In this document: positions 49,101 to 60,583 of the stretch, one piece after another | Layout: each line of letters begins with the position of its first letter | How positions within the stretch are numbered: position 1 is the stretch's first letter | Assembly: GCA_037013685.1 (NCBI GenBank) | Contig: CM072886.1 | Span: forward strand, 58,954,933 to 59,018,932 | Source of the DNA: Acridotheres tristis | Taxonomy: Eukaryota; Chordata; Aves; Passeriformes; Sturnidae | Reading direction: 5' to 3' | Length of the DNA stretch: 64,000 nucleotides | Translations under genes and position numbers: made by a program | Notes under the pieces: model-generated | The model's database searches: none | The model's input: the letters and a program-made list of their open reading frames with translations, nothing else | What the model was told of the DNA's origin: nothing

Positions 49101-51666
49101 CAGTAGATGCAATCAACTTTTTGCATGCACTCAAAATCCAAATATTAAACCCTGCTTCAATCCATCAGTGCCACAGGCTCTCTCTGTGAAACCAGTTATG
49201 GGTGCAGAGAATTTTCAGTGGGTAGAATCTATTAATTTTGTATTTGCCTATTAAAAAGTGTAAAATAAATTGTGGCATCTTCTGGTTCACAGTCCTGGAT
49301 GGGCTCCATTTGGAAGGAATTTCTTCAAAACATGACCAAGTCTGGGTTTTAATGGATATCATCAATACACTTGATCTTTTCAAACATGTTAGATGCATGA
49401 AAATGTTACAGGGCTTGGAGAACTGATGAAAAAAATGTTCAAGTTTCATTCCATTTCAGTAAGGCCTAACTTCAGTGCATGTAGTCAGTATCATGTTTGA
49501 CCTTGACACTTCTTCTGTTCAACCACTGCAGACCTGCAGATCACAATCCTATACAGAGCCATAGGAAGCCATTAGAAAATACATCTGGTTTCCCTAAGAA
49601 TATCAATATTTAGTGGGTTCTTACACTATGTACTGAAACATATGCATGATATACACAAATCTGGAAACTGCTAGAGTGGAACACTCTATGAGGCCACACT
49701 GACACTCTGCACACTGAATAAAAAAAGTATGCTACCTATTGAAAATGTGCACTTCACATAAAAGCCAGCAGGATATACTGAAATATATATAAAGCTACCA
49801 CATATTTGGTGTATTATATTCTGGTATCCACTGTGTACCTGATTATGAAATGTCTTTGACAAAATAGTTCAATATACAGGGAATACGATGCAATGTAGCA
49901 TTTCCTTTTGTGCTTTCCTTTTGTGCTGAGACATTGCAAGTTACTTGACAACTTTTCACAGTACTTTTGTCTTCCATCTAAGTCTCTCAGTAATACTTTA
50001 AGAATTAAAATTTACTGTAAATAAAAACAAATCAGAGGTAATTATTTGTTACTGCTACACACTTATGAAAACATTTTCTTCACCTCTGAAAGAGTTTCTT
50101 CATAGGTTTTAATCCACTGATGACAAAGACGGAACTTTCATTATAAACCAGAGCCAAGTAAATGAAACTAAAGAAATAAAAATCCCGGAAGGTCATCAGT
50201 TTTTAAAATAACTGGGGTAATTTGACAGCTAAACTAAGTTATGAAGAAGACTGTTGGCTAGATTGTGTCCAAATTAGATCCTTCTAAATTGCGTCCTGCT
50301 GGGTAGCTAGGGTCAATAACCACTGCTGAACATCTTGGTCAAACATCTTATGGGCAAATCAGAAAAGACTAGGACAAAACTGTAATTGTCATTGACTCAA
50401 CTCACATAATGAGAAATGACTGAAGTTAGTGCATTTCATATTTTACTGATGTTGAAACAGTTTCCCAAATTGTTTTGGAAAGGGTAAACACATTTTTCAA
50501 AGTGATTTGATAGCAACTTTTGCACTAGCAATGTAATGACAGCAATTGCAGAAGAGAAAAAAAAAAAAAAGAAACTTCCCTGAAAAATAAACACTTATTA
50601 AAAATCTATCATGGCATCAATTCAGGGAGACCTAATTCATTACCAAAGACAGAATTCAAATGGAATGTATATGTTCAGATAATATATGATAGAATTTTAG
50701 GATTCCTGCATCCCTTTTATTTTTCTCCTATAAAATTAATTAATTTTATAAGGATTTTTAGATATGCTGAGAAGCTGTCTATTTTCTCACTTAAACAAGG
50801 ACTTCATATTATGCGTGTCTTTATCTACAAAAGACCCACTTCTCTTTTTATTCAGTGAGATAACTAAGCATTTTTTTTGCATAATTTAGAAAGAAGATTC
50901 TTTTCAGTTAGCTATAATGTGGTGGCTAAGAGCTATTTAAACATTTTGTCTTGGTTTGATACGCTTTCATTGTTAACAAGGACAATCAGGTTTTTTAGAG
51001 AATTGAATGGAAGAGAAAAGGAAAATCTTCATTGCTTGTCAGGAAAGCTGAACAGCAAGCACTATTGTCAAAAGAAAAAGCACTTTCGGTAAGATTTGTT
51101 TGTGCATGGTAAAAAACGTACATTTCAGAGACTGACAGTAAAATGAACCTTGTTTCTCAGGGCTTTTCTTAGAGATCAGCATATGATTTGGGGCAACTGG
51201 GTAAAGTGCAGAAAAGCTGGGATGGATTTGGGCTCAAATGAGAATGACAGACCATGGATGGCATAAGGAAGATGAGTGATACAGCACATTTTAGGGAAGC
51301 CAGTAAACTTCCAGATGTAATGAGTGCATTTTAGTATGTTATAGTCTACAGAATACAATGCAGGGAGTTCAGGGAAATATTATTAATATTTCAGTGCACA
51401 TCTTTTTATATGAAATATACATCTTGTGTATGCAAAGTACATTTTCAGGAGCTCGCAGAATTCTAAGACTAAGATATAAGTGTCTCAGCATTAAGCTTGA
51501 ATATTTCATTACATCATAAATATAATATGTTTCAGTATATTATGGATGATAGATAACTAAATATTTGATTTTGTGCCAGTCATAGCAAGCCTTCATATGA
51601 AGAGCTGTGTTCATCATCGTGACCCAATTGCGAGTGCCATGAAAAATTCTACAATAATGCTGAGAT
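46159..51666. other. AT-rich unique sequence
   Basis: Contains T-rich (46505-46527) and A-rich (about 47946-47958, 50557-50570) runs, a short AT run near 48700, a doubled 13-bp word near 49905 and a 22-bp palindrome at 50729-50750. No RNA gene or supported exon is seen in 5.5 kb. Confidence 0.55.
50729..50750. repeat. perfect 22-bp AT palindrome
   Basis: TATAAAATTAA followed directly by its reverse complement TTAATTTTATA. The centre, TTAATTAA, holds overlapping homeodomain-type TAATTA cores. Confidence 0.9.
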
Positions 51667-52207
51667 TCAGTTAGAGGTATTCTTATATTTTGGATATTCA
51701 AGATCCTTTTCCGCTGAGTAGCTTTCCAGCCACTCTGCCCTCAGCCTGTAATACCTCTTGGGGCTGTCATGACCCCAGTGCAAGACATGGCATTTGGCCT
51801 TGTTGAACCTTGTACAACTGGCCTCAGTCCATTGATTCAGTCTGTCCACATTATTTCCTCCATCAGATCAACAACTCTTCCCATTTTTTTTGTTTTCTGT
51901 GAACTGAGGATGATCTTGATCCCCTCATCCAGGTCATCAATGAAGATATTCAGTAATGAGCCTTGGGAAACACCACTTGTGACCAGCCATCAGCTGGATT
52001 TAACTCCACTCTCCACTACTCCCTGGGCCATCCAGCCATTTTTTCCACACAGTAAAGAGTATGCTCATCCACACCATAGCAAGCCAGTTTCTCCAGCACA
52101 ACACTGTGGGAGACAATGTCAAAAGAATTCTAAGTAGACAATATGCACAGTCTTTTTCTCATCCTCTAAGCCATAGAAGGAGATAAAGTCACAGAAAGAG
52201 ATTAGGT
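51667..52207 (-). pseudogene. CR1 ORF2 remnant, reverse transcriptase C-terminal part
   Basis: The minus strand retains recognisable ORF2 segments of a LINE reverse transcriptase, which would reverse-transcribe CR1 RNA at its genomic target. They run from DFISFYG (near 52171-52190), through IFIDDLDEG (near 51919-51953, the IFINDLDxG-type motif), to DRLNQWTEASCTRFNKAKC and EWLESYSAEKDL (51667-51849). The segments lie in different frames with internal stops and indels, so the copy is dead. It is bounded on the right by the LTR insertion and stops on the left before the expected C-terminus. Confidence 0.88.
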
Positions 52208-52210
52208 GAG

Positions 52211-52819
52211 TGTTATCGTTTAACCCCAGCCACCAGTCAAGCTCCACACAACTGCTCACTCATTCTCCCACCAAGGGATCAGGTAGAGAATTGGAAAGGT
52301 AAAGAAAACTAGTGGGTTGAGAAAAAAAAAAAAACAGTTTAATAGGAAACGCAAAAGCCTTGCACAGCAGAAAAGAAAACTGAAGAATTAATTCACTCCT
52401 TCCCATGGGCAGGCAGGTGTTCAGCCATTCCCAGGAGAGCAGGGCCCCATCATGTATAATGCTTACTTGGGTTGACAAATGCCATCACTCCAAGTCTCCT
52501 CCCTTTCCTCCTTCTTCCTCCCACTTTACATACTGACCATGATGTCACATGGTCTGGAACACCCCTTTGGTCAGTTGGAGTCACCCGTCCTGGTTGTGTC
52601 TCCTCCCAGCTTCCCAAGCACTCCCATATTCCTTGCCAGTGTGGCAGTATGGAAAGCATAAAAAGTCCTGGCCCTTTTTAAGCCCTCCACAGCAATAACA
52701 AAACAATCCCTACATTATTAACAATCTTATCAAGAAATTTGTTCAGCACAAATCCAAAACGCAACCCTGTACCAGCCACAGTGAAGAAAATGAACCTTAC
52801 CCCAGCCAAAACCAGCACA
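52211..52819. mobile_element. solo LTR of an avian endogenous retrovirus, inserted in CR1
   Basis: Starts TGTTATCGTTTAACCCCAGC and ends CCCAGCCAAAACCAGCACA, about 609 bp, with TG...CA termini. Internal words match a widespread bird LTR as I remember it: GTGGGTTGAG followed by an A run and CAGTTTAATAGGAA, then GATGTCACATGGTCTGGAAC, CCCCTTTGGTCAGTTGGAGT and GGTTGTGTCTCCTCCCAGC. No internal retroviral genes are present, so it is a solo LTR. It interrupts CR1 sequence that resumes directly at TCTGGCCAAGCAG, so it is the younger element. No exact target-site duplication survives. The family name and orientation are not asserted. Confidence 0.88.
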
Positions 52820-53690
52820 TCTGGCCAAGCAGAACCTTCCTCTCATAAACCCATGCTGGCTGGCCTGATCCCTTGGTTGTGTGTAAGTGCTGTGTTGTGG
52901 CACTCAAGATGATCTGCTCTGTGACCTTCCCTGGCATCAAGGTCAGGCTGACGGGGCTATAGCTCTCTGGATCCTCCTTAGGGTCCTTCCTCTAGATGCA
53001 GGTCTGCTGATAAAGGATGGAAAGTGGCTCAGTGAGCACTTCCATGAGCTCCCTCAGTACCCTGGCTGCACAGACTTGAATATGTCTAAGTGATGTAGCA
53101 GATCACTGAGCATTTACCATGGGATTTGGGGGCTTTTTTCTGCTCTCTCTTCTTGTCTTCCAGCTCAGGGGACTGGTTACCCAGAGAATAACTAGTCTCT
53201 ATATTCGAGTCTGAGGCAAAGAAGGCATTGAGTGCCTCAGCCTTTTTCTCATCTCTATATTTTTCTCTGCCTCCAATAAAGGATGAAGATTCTCCTGTGC
53301 CCTCTTTTTGTTGCTGAGGTAGGTATAGAAACATATTTTTAAGACTTTTATGACAGTAGTGAGATTAAGTTCTAGTTGTGCTTTGGCCCTTTTAATTTTC
53401 TCCCTTCATAACCTCTTGTAGTCCTCCTGAGTGGCCTGCCCCTTCTTCTAAAAGTCATAATCTTTTCTTTTTTCTCCTGAGTTCCAGACAAAGCTCTCTG
53501 TTCAGTAAGGTTGGTCTTTTTCCCCTCTGGCTCAACTTTTGGCCTATGGGGACAACCTGCTACTGTGTTTTAGGATTTCCTTCTTCAAGAATGTCCAGAT
53601 TTCCTGGACTCCTTTGCCCTGCAGGACTGCCTCACAAGGGACTCTCTCCACCAGTCTCCTAAACAGACCAAAGTCTACCTTCTGGACATG
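52820..53690 (-). pseudogene. CR1 ORF2 remnant, endonuclease-RT linker and RT N-terminal part
   Basis: The continuation of ORF2 upstream of the LTR. The longest intact frame (53086-53334, 82 codons) carries EALNAFFASDSN (matching the AEVLNAFFASVFN-type motif), SLGNQSPELEDKKREQKKAP and NGK/GKCSVICYIT-like residues at the expected place before the reverse transcriptase core. Further right, the minus strand corresponds to the NRELW/W-rich segment following the endonuclease domain. Frameshifts and a roughly 60-bp deletion near 53000 disable it. Confidence 0.85.
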
Positions 53691-55124
53691 AAAACAGACT
53701 GGAGTTTTTAACCTTTATCCATGAACAGATACACAGGCTCTATCCTGGACTGGCACTTCACTCCTCTGCAGGAATAGAGAAACACAGGCTCCACTCCCTG
53801 GGACATGGGTCAATGCTGTCACAAAAGAGGATGAGCACGAGTGTCTCTCTCATCCACATTTGGGCAGCTGACTATGGCCTGAAATTATGAGGTCAGGTTA
53901 AACAAGCAGAGCGAGCAGAGGCTTAGCACAATTTCCCAAAGCACTATATATTTATTTGTGTCTGAGTATGAATACACAAGGCTAACTTTAGTTCCTGTTT
54001 TTGAAAATGTTGGCCCTAATCTACATAGACCATCATTTATTCCCTGCCCTGCCCCCTCCACTCCCTCCCATTTTTTAACAGATGGAAATTTCATTTTCCA
54101 CAGCTAGTTTTTTCCAGGTGGAATGCCTCCAAACTATAAAAGTGAATTTCTCACAATCATCCATGGACAGAATTAAAGCCAGGACTTTAAATGAACTGGA
54201 TTTTGCTGTCAGAAAATTCCAGTTAGGGGCATTTTTGCTTTTTTTGTTGTTGTTATTCAGAAAGCCCAGCAGAAAAAGAAAAAGGAGAAACAGTGGTCCC
54301 ACTCCATCTTTGCCCCATTTGCACAAGAAGTTTGTCCTTAATTATAGCACAGGGCAGAGGCTAGACCTCCAAAAGTTCAGGTACCCATTCTAATAATTAT
54401 CTAGTCAAAATCATGTTCAGAAAAAAGTTGCTTAGGCATAGCCCTTTAATTCATTCTGCCAAGTAGAGACACCTGCAGAGTCACCAGAAGATTACTCCTA
54501 ATGCAAATAATCCAGCCCGTGGCATGGAGTATATCACTGAGATTTAGTTACTGCCATTGGTGGGGAAACCAGAGATCTGTGGCCAGAAATATCACACAGA
54601 TGGGCCTGTTTGAAAATCCGCTGCATCCTGGGCTTTCAAACCTTAAAAACAGATGAAGTGATTCCAGCGTGACCCCTGCTGTGATATAATGGATCCTGTC
54701 TGTGCGTGCAGTGTTTGTCATGATTTACCTCTTGCAATTCCTGGCTTGTGAAACAGACAGCAATTCTGAAAATGAATTACTATTGATTAGACATCCTGCA
54801 CTATTGAGTTCTAGGCAATTTTATGAATTTATTTATTTGAATAAAAGCTTTTAATGACCCCACTAATTTCAAATGGCTCTAGCAAAACAGAAATTCTTCT
54901 TTCCTTTTTTCCTGTTTGCCAGTGGCAGATACATAGTTTTAGGCCCTGTTTATGCCAGCTATGACTTCTCACCTTCACACAAACAGAACCACCTGATTAA
55001 AATGACAGCGTGGATTTCAGGGGAAGCAGGAGAGATTCTCTCCCGAGGACACAGTCTGCACTCAGAGCGCAGGGGGAGCTCTTGCCTTTCTGTGGCAGGT
55101 GGAAGGAGGGTCGAGCCCCAGTCT
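53691..55124. other. unique sequence, some regulatory-looking stretches
   Basis: Beyond the CR1 match I recognise no repeat up to 53.9 kb. The stretch 54450-54860 has POU-octamer-like ATGCAAATAATCC (54500) and homeodomain-like words (AATGAATTACTATTGATTAG, 54770), suggesting possible regulatory content. No exon is supported. Confidence 0.4.
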
Positions 55125-55172
55125 CAGAGCATCACTGGGGCAGAGCATCCCTCAGGCAGAGCATCCCTCCTT
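55125..55172. repeat. three tandem 16-bp units
   Basis: CAGAGCATCACTGGGG, CAGAGCATCCCTCAGG and CAGAGCATCCCTCCTT in direct succession. Confidence 0.85.
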
Positions 55173-55194
55173 CTGCTGAGCACAGCAGCAGCAG

Positions 55195-55690
55195 GCTGCA
55201 AATAAAGAACTGCCGACAGTACAGCTAGGGGCTGGGGCCCTTAATTGCCCCTCACACCCTCCTGCCAAAAAGAATGTTCTGCTGAGAAAGGAGAGGATTA
55301 GGTGCTGCTCCACTAAAGATGGGATTGTACGGAAATGGGTGAAGATCCTAAATAGGCAGCCTAGGGTTTGGAACGGGCTGTGATTTAAAGTCTAAATCTT
55401 GCCAATGTCTTACTAGGCATATCTGCTTACTGTAGAAATAAACTCTGTGGTAAGATGTAATCTGGCACTGAGCTGTGCTTCGACGGAAACAAATGACAAA
55501 ATACTCCGAGGCTCTCCATGCTCTCTTTAAAAGCCTAAGAGACTTCTGCAAAGGTGTTTCCAGTGCATGTATATTAATGGTCTTTTAATAGGGATTTTTA
55601 CTGAATAACCTAGTGCGTGTGAATAGCATGCACTTTCAAAAATCAACAGCCCACTTCCTCCCATCAGAGGAAATGGATTAAACAGTATTT
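55195..55690. other. candidate conserved non-coding block
   Basis: Non-repetitive, evenly mixed sequence with isolated CpGs (TTGTACGGAAATGG, GCTTCGACGGAAACAAATGA, ACTCCGAGGC) and TAATGG/TTAATAGG homeodomain-like words. It is one of the more enhancer-like parts of the window by texture; no alignment available. Confidence 0.3.
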
Positions 55691-56154
55691 TTGGTAGTAC
55701 AATGAAGGAATAACATCGTTTTGATATCTGATAGTTTCAGGAGACTGACACAAAAATAGGCCAAAGAAAGTCCTCAAAGGCACCTATGCAGAACATTTCC
55801 AAGGATTGGAAAGAGCTTGTATACAGAACATTCTTCTTTCATTCAGGCAAAAAGAATGTGCTTACATGGCAGAAAGGACAAGGAGTGGGAGTTACGCATG
55901 ACTTCCTGAGATTATTTTCAACCCTAATCAATGCAGCACTAATGCAGCAAGGTATCAGTGCTGCAAACAGCCTTGAGTATGTTGGCTATGGAATGATAAA
56001 ATTTTAAAAAGAGGGAATAATAAGAGAATGAGAGAGGCAGAAAAGGAGGAAGTGAAGGAGCTCACGAAGGGCTGCTCTATAACAAGCAGAAAAACAGGTT
56101 CCTGTAAGATGGATCTGGGCTCAAGCAGGCACTTAAAGGCTTTAAACAAGCTCG

Positions 56155-56440
56155 GCAGGGAATTAAATTCTCTACCTTACTCTAAAAACATGTAGCAATA
56201 AAACAGGCTGTTTATGACACGGAATGTCCACGATTTTAATTGAAATTTGTCAAAAATATGTATCACCATGAATGGATGCTGAATTTAACTGCTTCAAATG
56301 AAAAAAAACCCAAACCCAAAACAACAAGCTAGTGGGTACAATGCAATCAGTCGTCCAGAAGTCTGTGAAAATGCAGGTTTTTTCATTTACTTATTAGGTA
56401 AATATTTAATGTCCTAAAGGCAGATCATTTCCACAAGAAT
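56155..56440. other. candidate conserved non-coding block
   Basis: Contains GGCTGTTTATGACACGG (56203), CACGATTTTAATTGAAATTTG (quoted in part: ATTTTAATTGAAATTTG, 56233) and ATGAATGGATGCTG. Enhancer-like texture only. A short A/C-rich run (AAAAAACCCAAACCCAAAAC) sits at 56303. Confidence 0.22.
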
Positions 56441-56796
56441 CAGAGTAAGTTTTTGCTGTAAGAATGGATTTGAATATGGACTCCTGTAGTGCCTCCCTTA
56501 ATTCCTGAATGAGCATAAACAAGACAAGTGAGAAACCAGTGGCTTTTCTGGTACCTTAGCAAGCTGTTTTTCCCTCCATGTTGGTGGATGCTGTCACCAC
56601 CACAAGGTGATGGTCCAGTCCCTCCTACTTCCTTCCCTCTCCCCACTGTCTTTCCCCCTCCTTTCCCCAGCATTCAGAGTCTGGCATTCAAATCAAAGGT
56701 TTGCTTTGAAGTTATAACCTAAAATGGGAAGCTGATAACTATTTTCCTCCCAGTGCTTTAGTGATGATGAATTGCTGATCACGGAAAGGAAATGAC

Positions 56797-56831
56797 TTCT
56801 TTCTTTTTTTTTTTTTTCCCCTTCTTTTTTT
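56797..56831. repeat. poly-T/pyrimidine tract
   Basis: T-rich run with a CCCCTTC interruption. Confidence 0.9.
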
Positions 56832-57400
56832 CATTTACATTCAAGCAGTAAAAGTCAAGGCTCGGCACTGCAAATATGTGCAAATTCATCCACTGGCTGT
56901 GTGTGCTACAGCAAATCCTATGGAGATAAGGAGCTAAAGCAGCAGGGGTGCAGCAACATAAGCTTCAAAGCTAGACATGCAATTTACTAGGCAACAAACT
57001 TAACAAAGGGCAAAGGGATATTTAACAGGGAGGTGAAATATTCCAACCATTAAGCACAGCAAATTGTAGTGACGGCCAGACCACGCTGCACCTCAATACA
57101 GAACGTGTATGTGGGAAGAAATATAGACCTTTACCCAGGAATTAGTTTAGCTAATGATTATCTTTTTCAAGCAAAGGGATATTCTGAGGGATTGAAAATG
57201 TTCCTGTTGTTATGAACAGAATTAAGTAAAATAATATTTGGAGGGGGTAGGGTGGGGTAAGAGAAGGTTTAGTAATTGGTGCTGAATGCTTAAGGTAGTC
57301 ATCCTGTTCATCATAAATTATTGTGTTTAACCATAAGCAAATTAGACCATGCCAATCTTTTAGAAGGCAATTAAAGCAATAGATTTTCTGTGGCCTGTGT
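56832..57400. other. candidate conserved non-coding block
   Basis: Unique sequence with GTAGTGACGGCCAGACCACG (57066), ACTTAACAAAGGGCAAAGGG (56998; TCF/HNF4-like) and CATAAATTATTGTGTTTAACC (57312, given as CATAAATTATTGTG). Texture-based call only. Confidence 0.25.
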
Positions 57401-57591
57401 TCACACAGGAGCCTGATCCAACCCCCATTACCTCTCCTGGGCACAAGCATATATCTTGCATTCAGTACAGCTATGGCTGACTTTTACCACTGTCAGTGGT
57501 AACTGGGTCAAGCCCATCTTACAGGGCAGAAATATCCTTCAAAAAGAAAAAAACCCTCAAACTCTCTTCTGAACAAATATCAGTCCTTATT

Positions 57592-57674
57592 AAAAAAACA
57601 AAAAAAACCAAAAAACAAACAAACAAAAAAAAACAACAAAAAAAACACAAAAAACAAAAAAACCAAAAGAAAAC
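57592..57674. repeat. A-rich CAAA/CCAAA low-complexity tract
   Basis: About 80 bp of A runs broken by C and CC. Lys-rich and Phe-rich frames across it are artefacts. Confidence 0.9.
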
Positions 57675-57754
57675 AGCTCTGGTAAAGAATTTCTTCTGAT
57701 CCAGATTCTTCACACTTAATGATGGAAATTCTGGAAGGCATTTAGGTTTGCTGA

Positions 57755-58020
57755 GCACTTGCAGTAAGAGCAGTTGATTGGCCTTTTTTCTGCAGCCACC
57801 TGGGTCTTCCGTTAAACATATTAAAGGACTGCACCTACATTGCAAACTGGCCTTTTTCCTTCATTTTCTGCAGTTCATTTGTATCCAATCGGATTGCATC
57901 AGGATTCATTGCATTTAATGGGAAATGCACTCTTCTGGATCAGATACCTGTTTTCAATTGGAGAGTATCTGATTCCAATGGCAGAGGTGACAGGAATAAA
58001 GAGGAAAGGAGAAGTAAGTG
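57755..58020. other. candidate conserved non-coding block
   Basis: Contains TTTGTATCCAATCGGATTGC (57877), CATTGCATTTAATGGGAAATG (in part CATTGCATTTAATGG, 57908) and paired GATCAGATACC / GAGTATCTGATTCC words at 57937 and 57962. A 75-codon plus frame crosses it but resembles no protein I know. Enhancer-like texture. Confidence 0.28.
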
Positions 58021-60551
58021 CCTGTAGTATAGATTTCTGCCACACTAACAGAGCTGCCAGTTTCTGAATCACTGAGACCTTAGAATTTACTTATGTTTTT
58101 CTAAATTACAATGGTGAAACAAGTGAGAAATTAACTATGTCTTTATTTGAGCTTATTTGAAAATTAGCTGTTGTCTTTCTCTAAGCATAACTGGGTTTTG
58201 ACATAAAAGTTCCCTTACTACAGTGTTTCCCCAGAGCCACAGCTGTCTAGGAAGACTGCTGCTCTGCAGTGATGATCTGCAGAGGTATTCCTGACATACT
58301 GCCTAAGTCAGCATCAGACTCACTACTGGTTAGAGTGGGATTCAGTTTAGTCTCCCTATAACCTGCTGTTATCTTTCAAGAGTCAGCTTGAGGGTTCAAC
58401 AGGAAATGATGAATAGTGTTGCTGTGTGGACTATTTTTTTAATCAAAAAACCTCTGCCTCAATGTTTTTTTCCCCCAAAATCATGTCATGGAGACAGCAT
58501 ATTTTCTGTACCAAGCTTTGATGTAATTTGTATTACAAAGAATTCCATGGATGATTTATCTATGGCAGAAATGTCAGTGTACCTCTTTCCTAACAAGCAG
58601 AAGGAAAAAAAATTTGTGCCATCACAACATTAATACTGTAGGTTTGTGCTTCAGTTCAAAAACAGTCTGCTGAGATTTATTTGATCAACTTGAATTATGA
58701 AGAAGCTAGATGTGTGCACATTACCATTTTCAGCTTGCTTACAGGCATTTGGAAGATGTTCCTATATAGAAAAAAATCAATAAGGAAAATTTGGGATCAG
58801 CTTTGGCTTGTTTGCATCTCATCATTGCAGGCATCCCACATTGAAGGTTGAATAGAGGTCACAGCTGGAGGAGAGAACCAGGAGGGCAGGAAGGAAAGTG
58901 TTAAGATGAATGTGAAAGTGTAAGTCAAGAGAGGTTTCTTGTTGACCTCTAAAGAAAATGTCAAATCATACCCCGGATTGCTGAACACCATGAAAAAATA
59001 CTTCATCAGACTTGGATGGCCATGGCACATAACCGAGCTGAATTCTAGACAAGGGCCACTTCTACTTTGCCAATAAGATCATGCATATTCAGGGAGATTT
59101 CCGAGTGGCATAGACCAGCTCCTTTCCACCCAGCAGTGAACAGCCCACCTGTGTTGGCTGAATTCAGTACCTTCATTCAGCTCAGTTAGTAACAGACCTC
59201 AAGGAGCCACAACTTGAGCCCCAATAAGTGGCCTATGCCCCTCCCCAGCCTGGGAAAGAAAATGCTCAACAGCTGGTGCCACTCCTGAGAGCAGCTGCCT
59301 GTGCAACACTCAAACAGAGGGGCCTCCTCTTTCTGACCATCTGTTAGTCCAGTGCTGAGGAAATCTACATTGCAGACCTCATTTCTGGCCAGCTGGCATC
59401 CAGCCTTATAGCTCTTGAGTTTATCTAGAAGCTAGCAAAACCCAGAGTCAGGCCTGATGTAGGTAGCATCACAGAAGTGGTTGGACCAAAAGAGAGGTGG
59501 ATGAGTATTTTAAAAATAAAGCTATATTTCATTAGAGGACCCTATAACTAAACCTGATATAATCTATGAAAAGAAAACAAGCTTGGCCAAGTTTTGTGTG
59601 AATGGTCGGTGGGCTTGCAAGGAGCTACACTTGGTGGAGTACATTTGGTTCTAAAGAGTCCACAATTCCAGACCTACCTAAATGTGTTTCCTAAACTCTG
59701 CTACCTAAAAGTCAGAGGCTTATCTGGATCCTGTTGGCTCCAGGGTATGGATATGCCAGTTTCCATGAGTGAGCCTGTAAGCCCTAAAGGGCTGTGGCTG
59801 CTCCCGAGGTATATGGACCCACAGCCCTACATCCATCTGGGAGATGGCAGAGCAACGACTTGTGATGTGCTAGAATGTCCTCAGTTTGCTTGGAGGAGGC
59901 AAAGGCTGGAGCCAAAGTGTTTAGGGAGAAAGGCAACCCTTGCCATTGCCTGGGCAGGGGTTCTACCAGCAGCAAAGTGGCCCCAGCCATGCTGCCCACT
60001 CTGTCTGTTCCAGACCTGTCCCCACAAGAGTCAAGCTGCTGCCAAAACAGAGGTCAGTAATTGCTCTCTGTTCCCCTGACACCTCTCCCTGAGGAGACAT
60101 GCCAGCCCTCTGAGGCCTCTCTTGGATCTGCTTTCCAACTCTGCCCTCCCTGCTTTCCCTTCCCACACCTGGAGCAGCCCAGCTCTGACAATGCCTCTCC
60201 AGGAGAGAAATACAAAATTTTGCATGTGCTGCCAAGAAGGTTTGAGTCAGCCCTGCCTACAGCAGTGTCCCCGGGAGAGCAGAGACTACTATAACCTCGC
60301 CAGCATGGCTGGCAGGGCAGGGGGCATTTTCACCTCCACCTGCCTCCTCAGACACAAATACCTGGCAGCACACACGTTTGCAAAAATCATACTGAAACAA
60401 CACTCCTTCCCTGGGGAGACGAGGAAGATACAAACAGCCTGTGACAGATGTTAGCTATGTTGCTCAAGGCTTTACTAAACGGGGATTGTCACAGTACAAA
60501 ACCTACACAGAAGAGAAGCATTAGCCACTTCATTAGAAAATGCAAACACAC
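58021..60551. other. unique sequence with GC-richer, CpG-poor part
   Basis: 59590-60330 is GC-richer and has many overlapping frames on both strands, including one of 161 codons (59594-60079). None is recognised, and opposite-strand overlap argues for composition effects. No RNA gene or repeat. Confidence 0.5.
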
Positions 60552-60583
60552 CTCCCCCCCCCGCCGCAAACAAACAAACAAAA
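60552..60583. repeat. C-run plus (CAAA)n tract
   Basis: About ten C residues broken by CCGCCG, followed by CAAACAAACAAACAAAA. Confidence 0.85.

Larger units (their letters stand above)
51690..53690 (-). mobile_element. CR1 LINE, internal ORF2 region, split by an LTR
   Basis: On the plus strand this is the reverse complement of CR1 ORF2. Left part, 51690-52210: AGATCCTTTTCCGC, TTTGGCCTTGTTGAACCTTG, CACCACTTGTGACCAGCC, CTGGATTTAACTCCACTC. Right part, 52820-53690: CATAAACCCATGCTGGCTGG, CACTCAAGATGATCTGCTCT, GCAAAGAAGGCATTGAGTGC, CCAATAAAGGATGAAGATTC, CAGGACTGCCTCACAAGGGA. An LTR occupies 52211-52819. About 60 bp expected between GATGCAGG and TCTGCTGATAAAGG (near 53000) are absent. The 3' end of the LINE is also absent, which is not the usual 5' truncation and implies a later deletion. 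Sequence right of about 53690 no longer matches. Confidence 0.92.

Noticed and set aside
50948..51090. TGTCTTGGTTTGA start, reminiscent of another songbird LTR
   Set aside because: Only about 13 bp matches; the following sequence does not continue the LTR pattern I remember.
53691..53880. continuation of CR1 toward its 5' end
   Set aside because: After about 53690 the sequence no longer follows the CR1 pattern I remember; left as unassigned.
59594..60079. 161-codon plus-strand open frame
   Set aside because: Unrecognised, no splice or promoter context, and overlapped by several frames on both strands in a GC-richer patch, as expected from composition.
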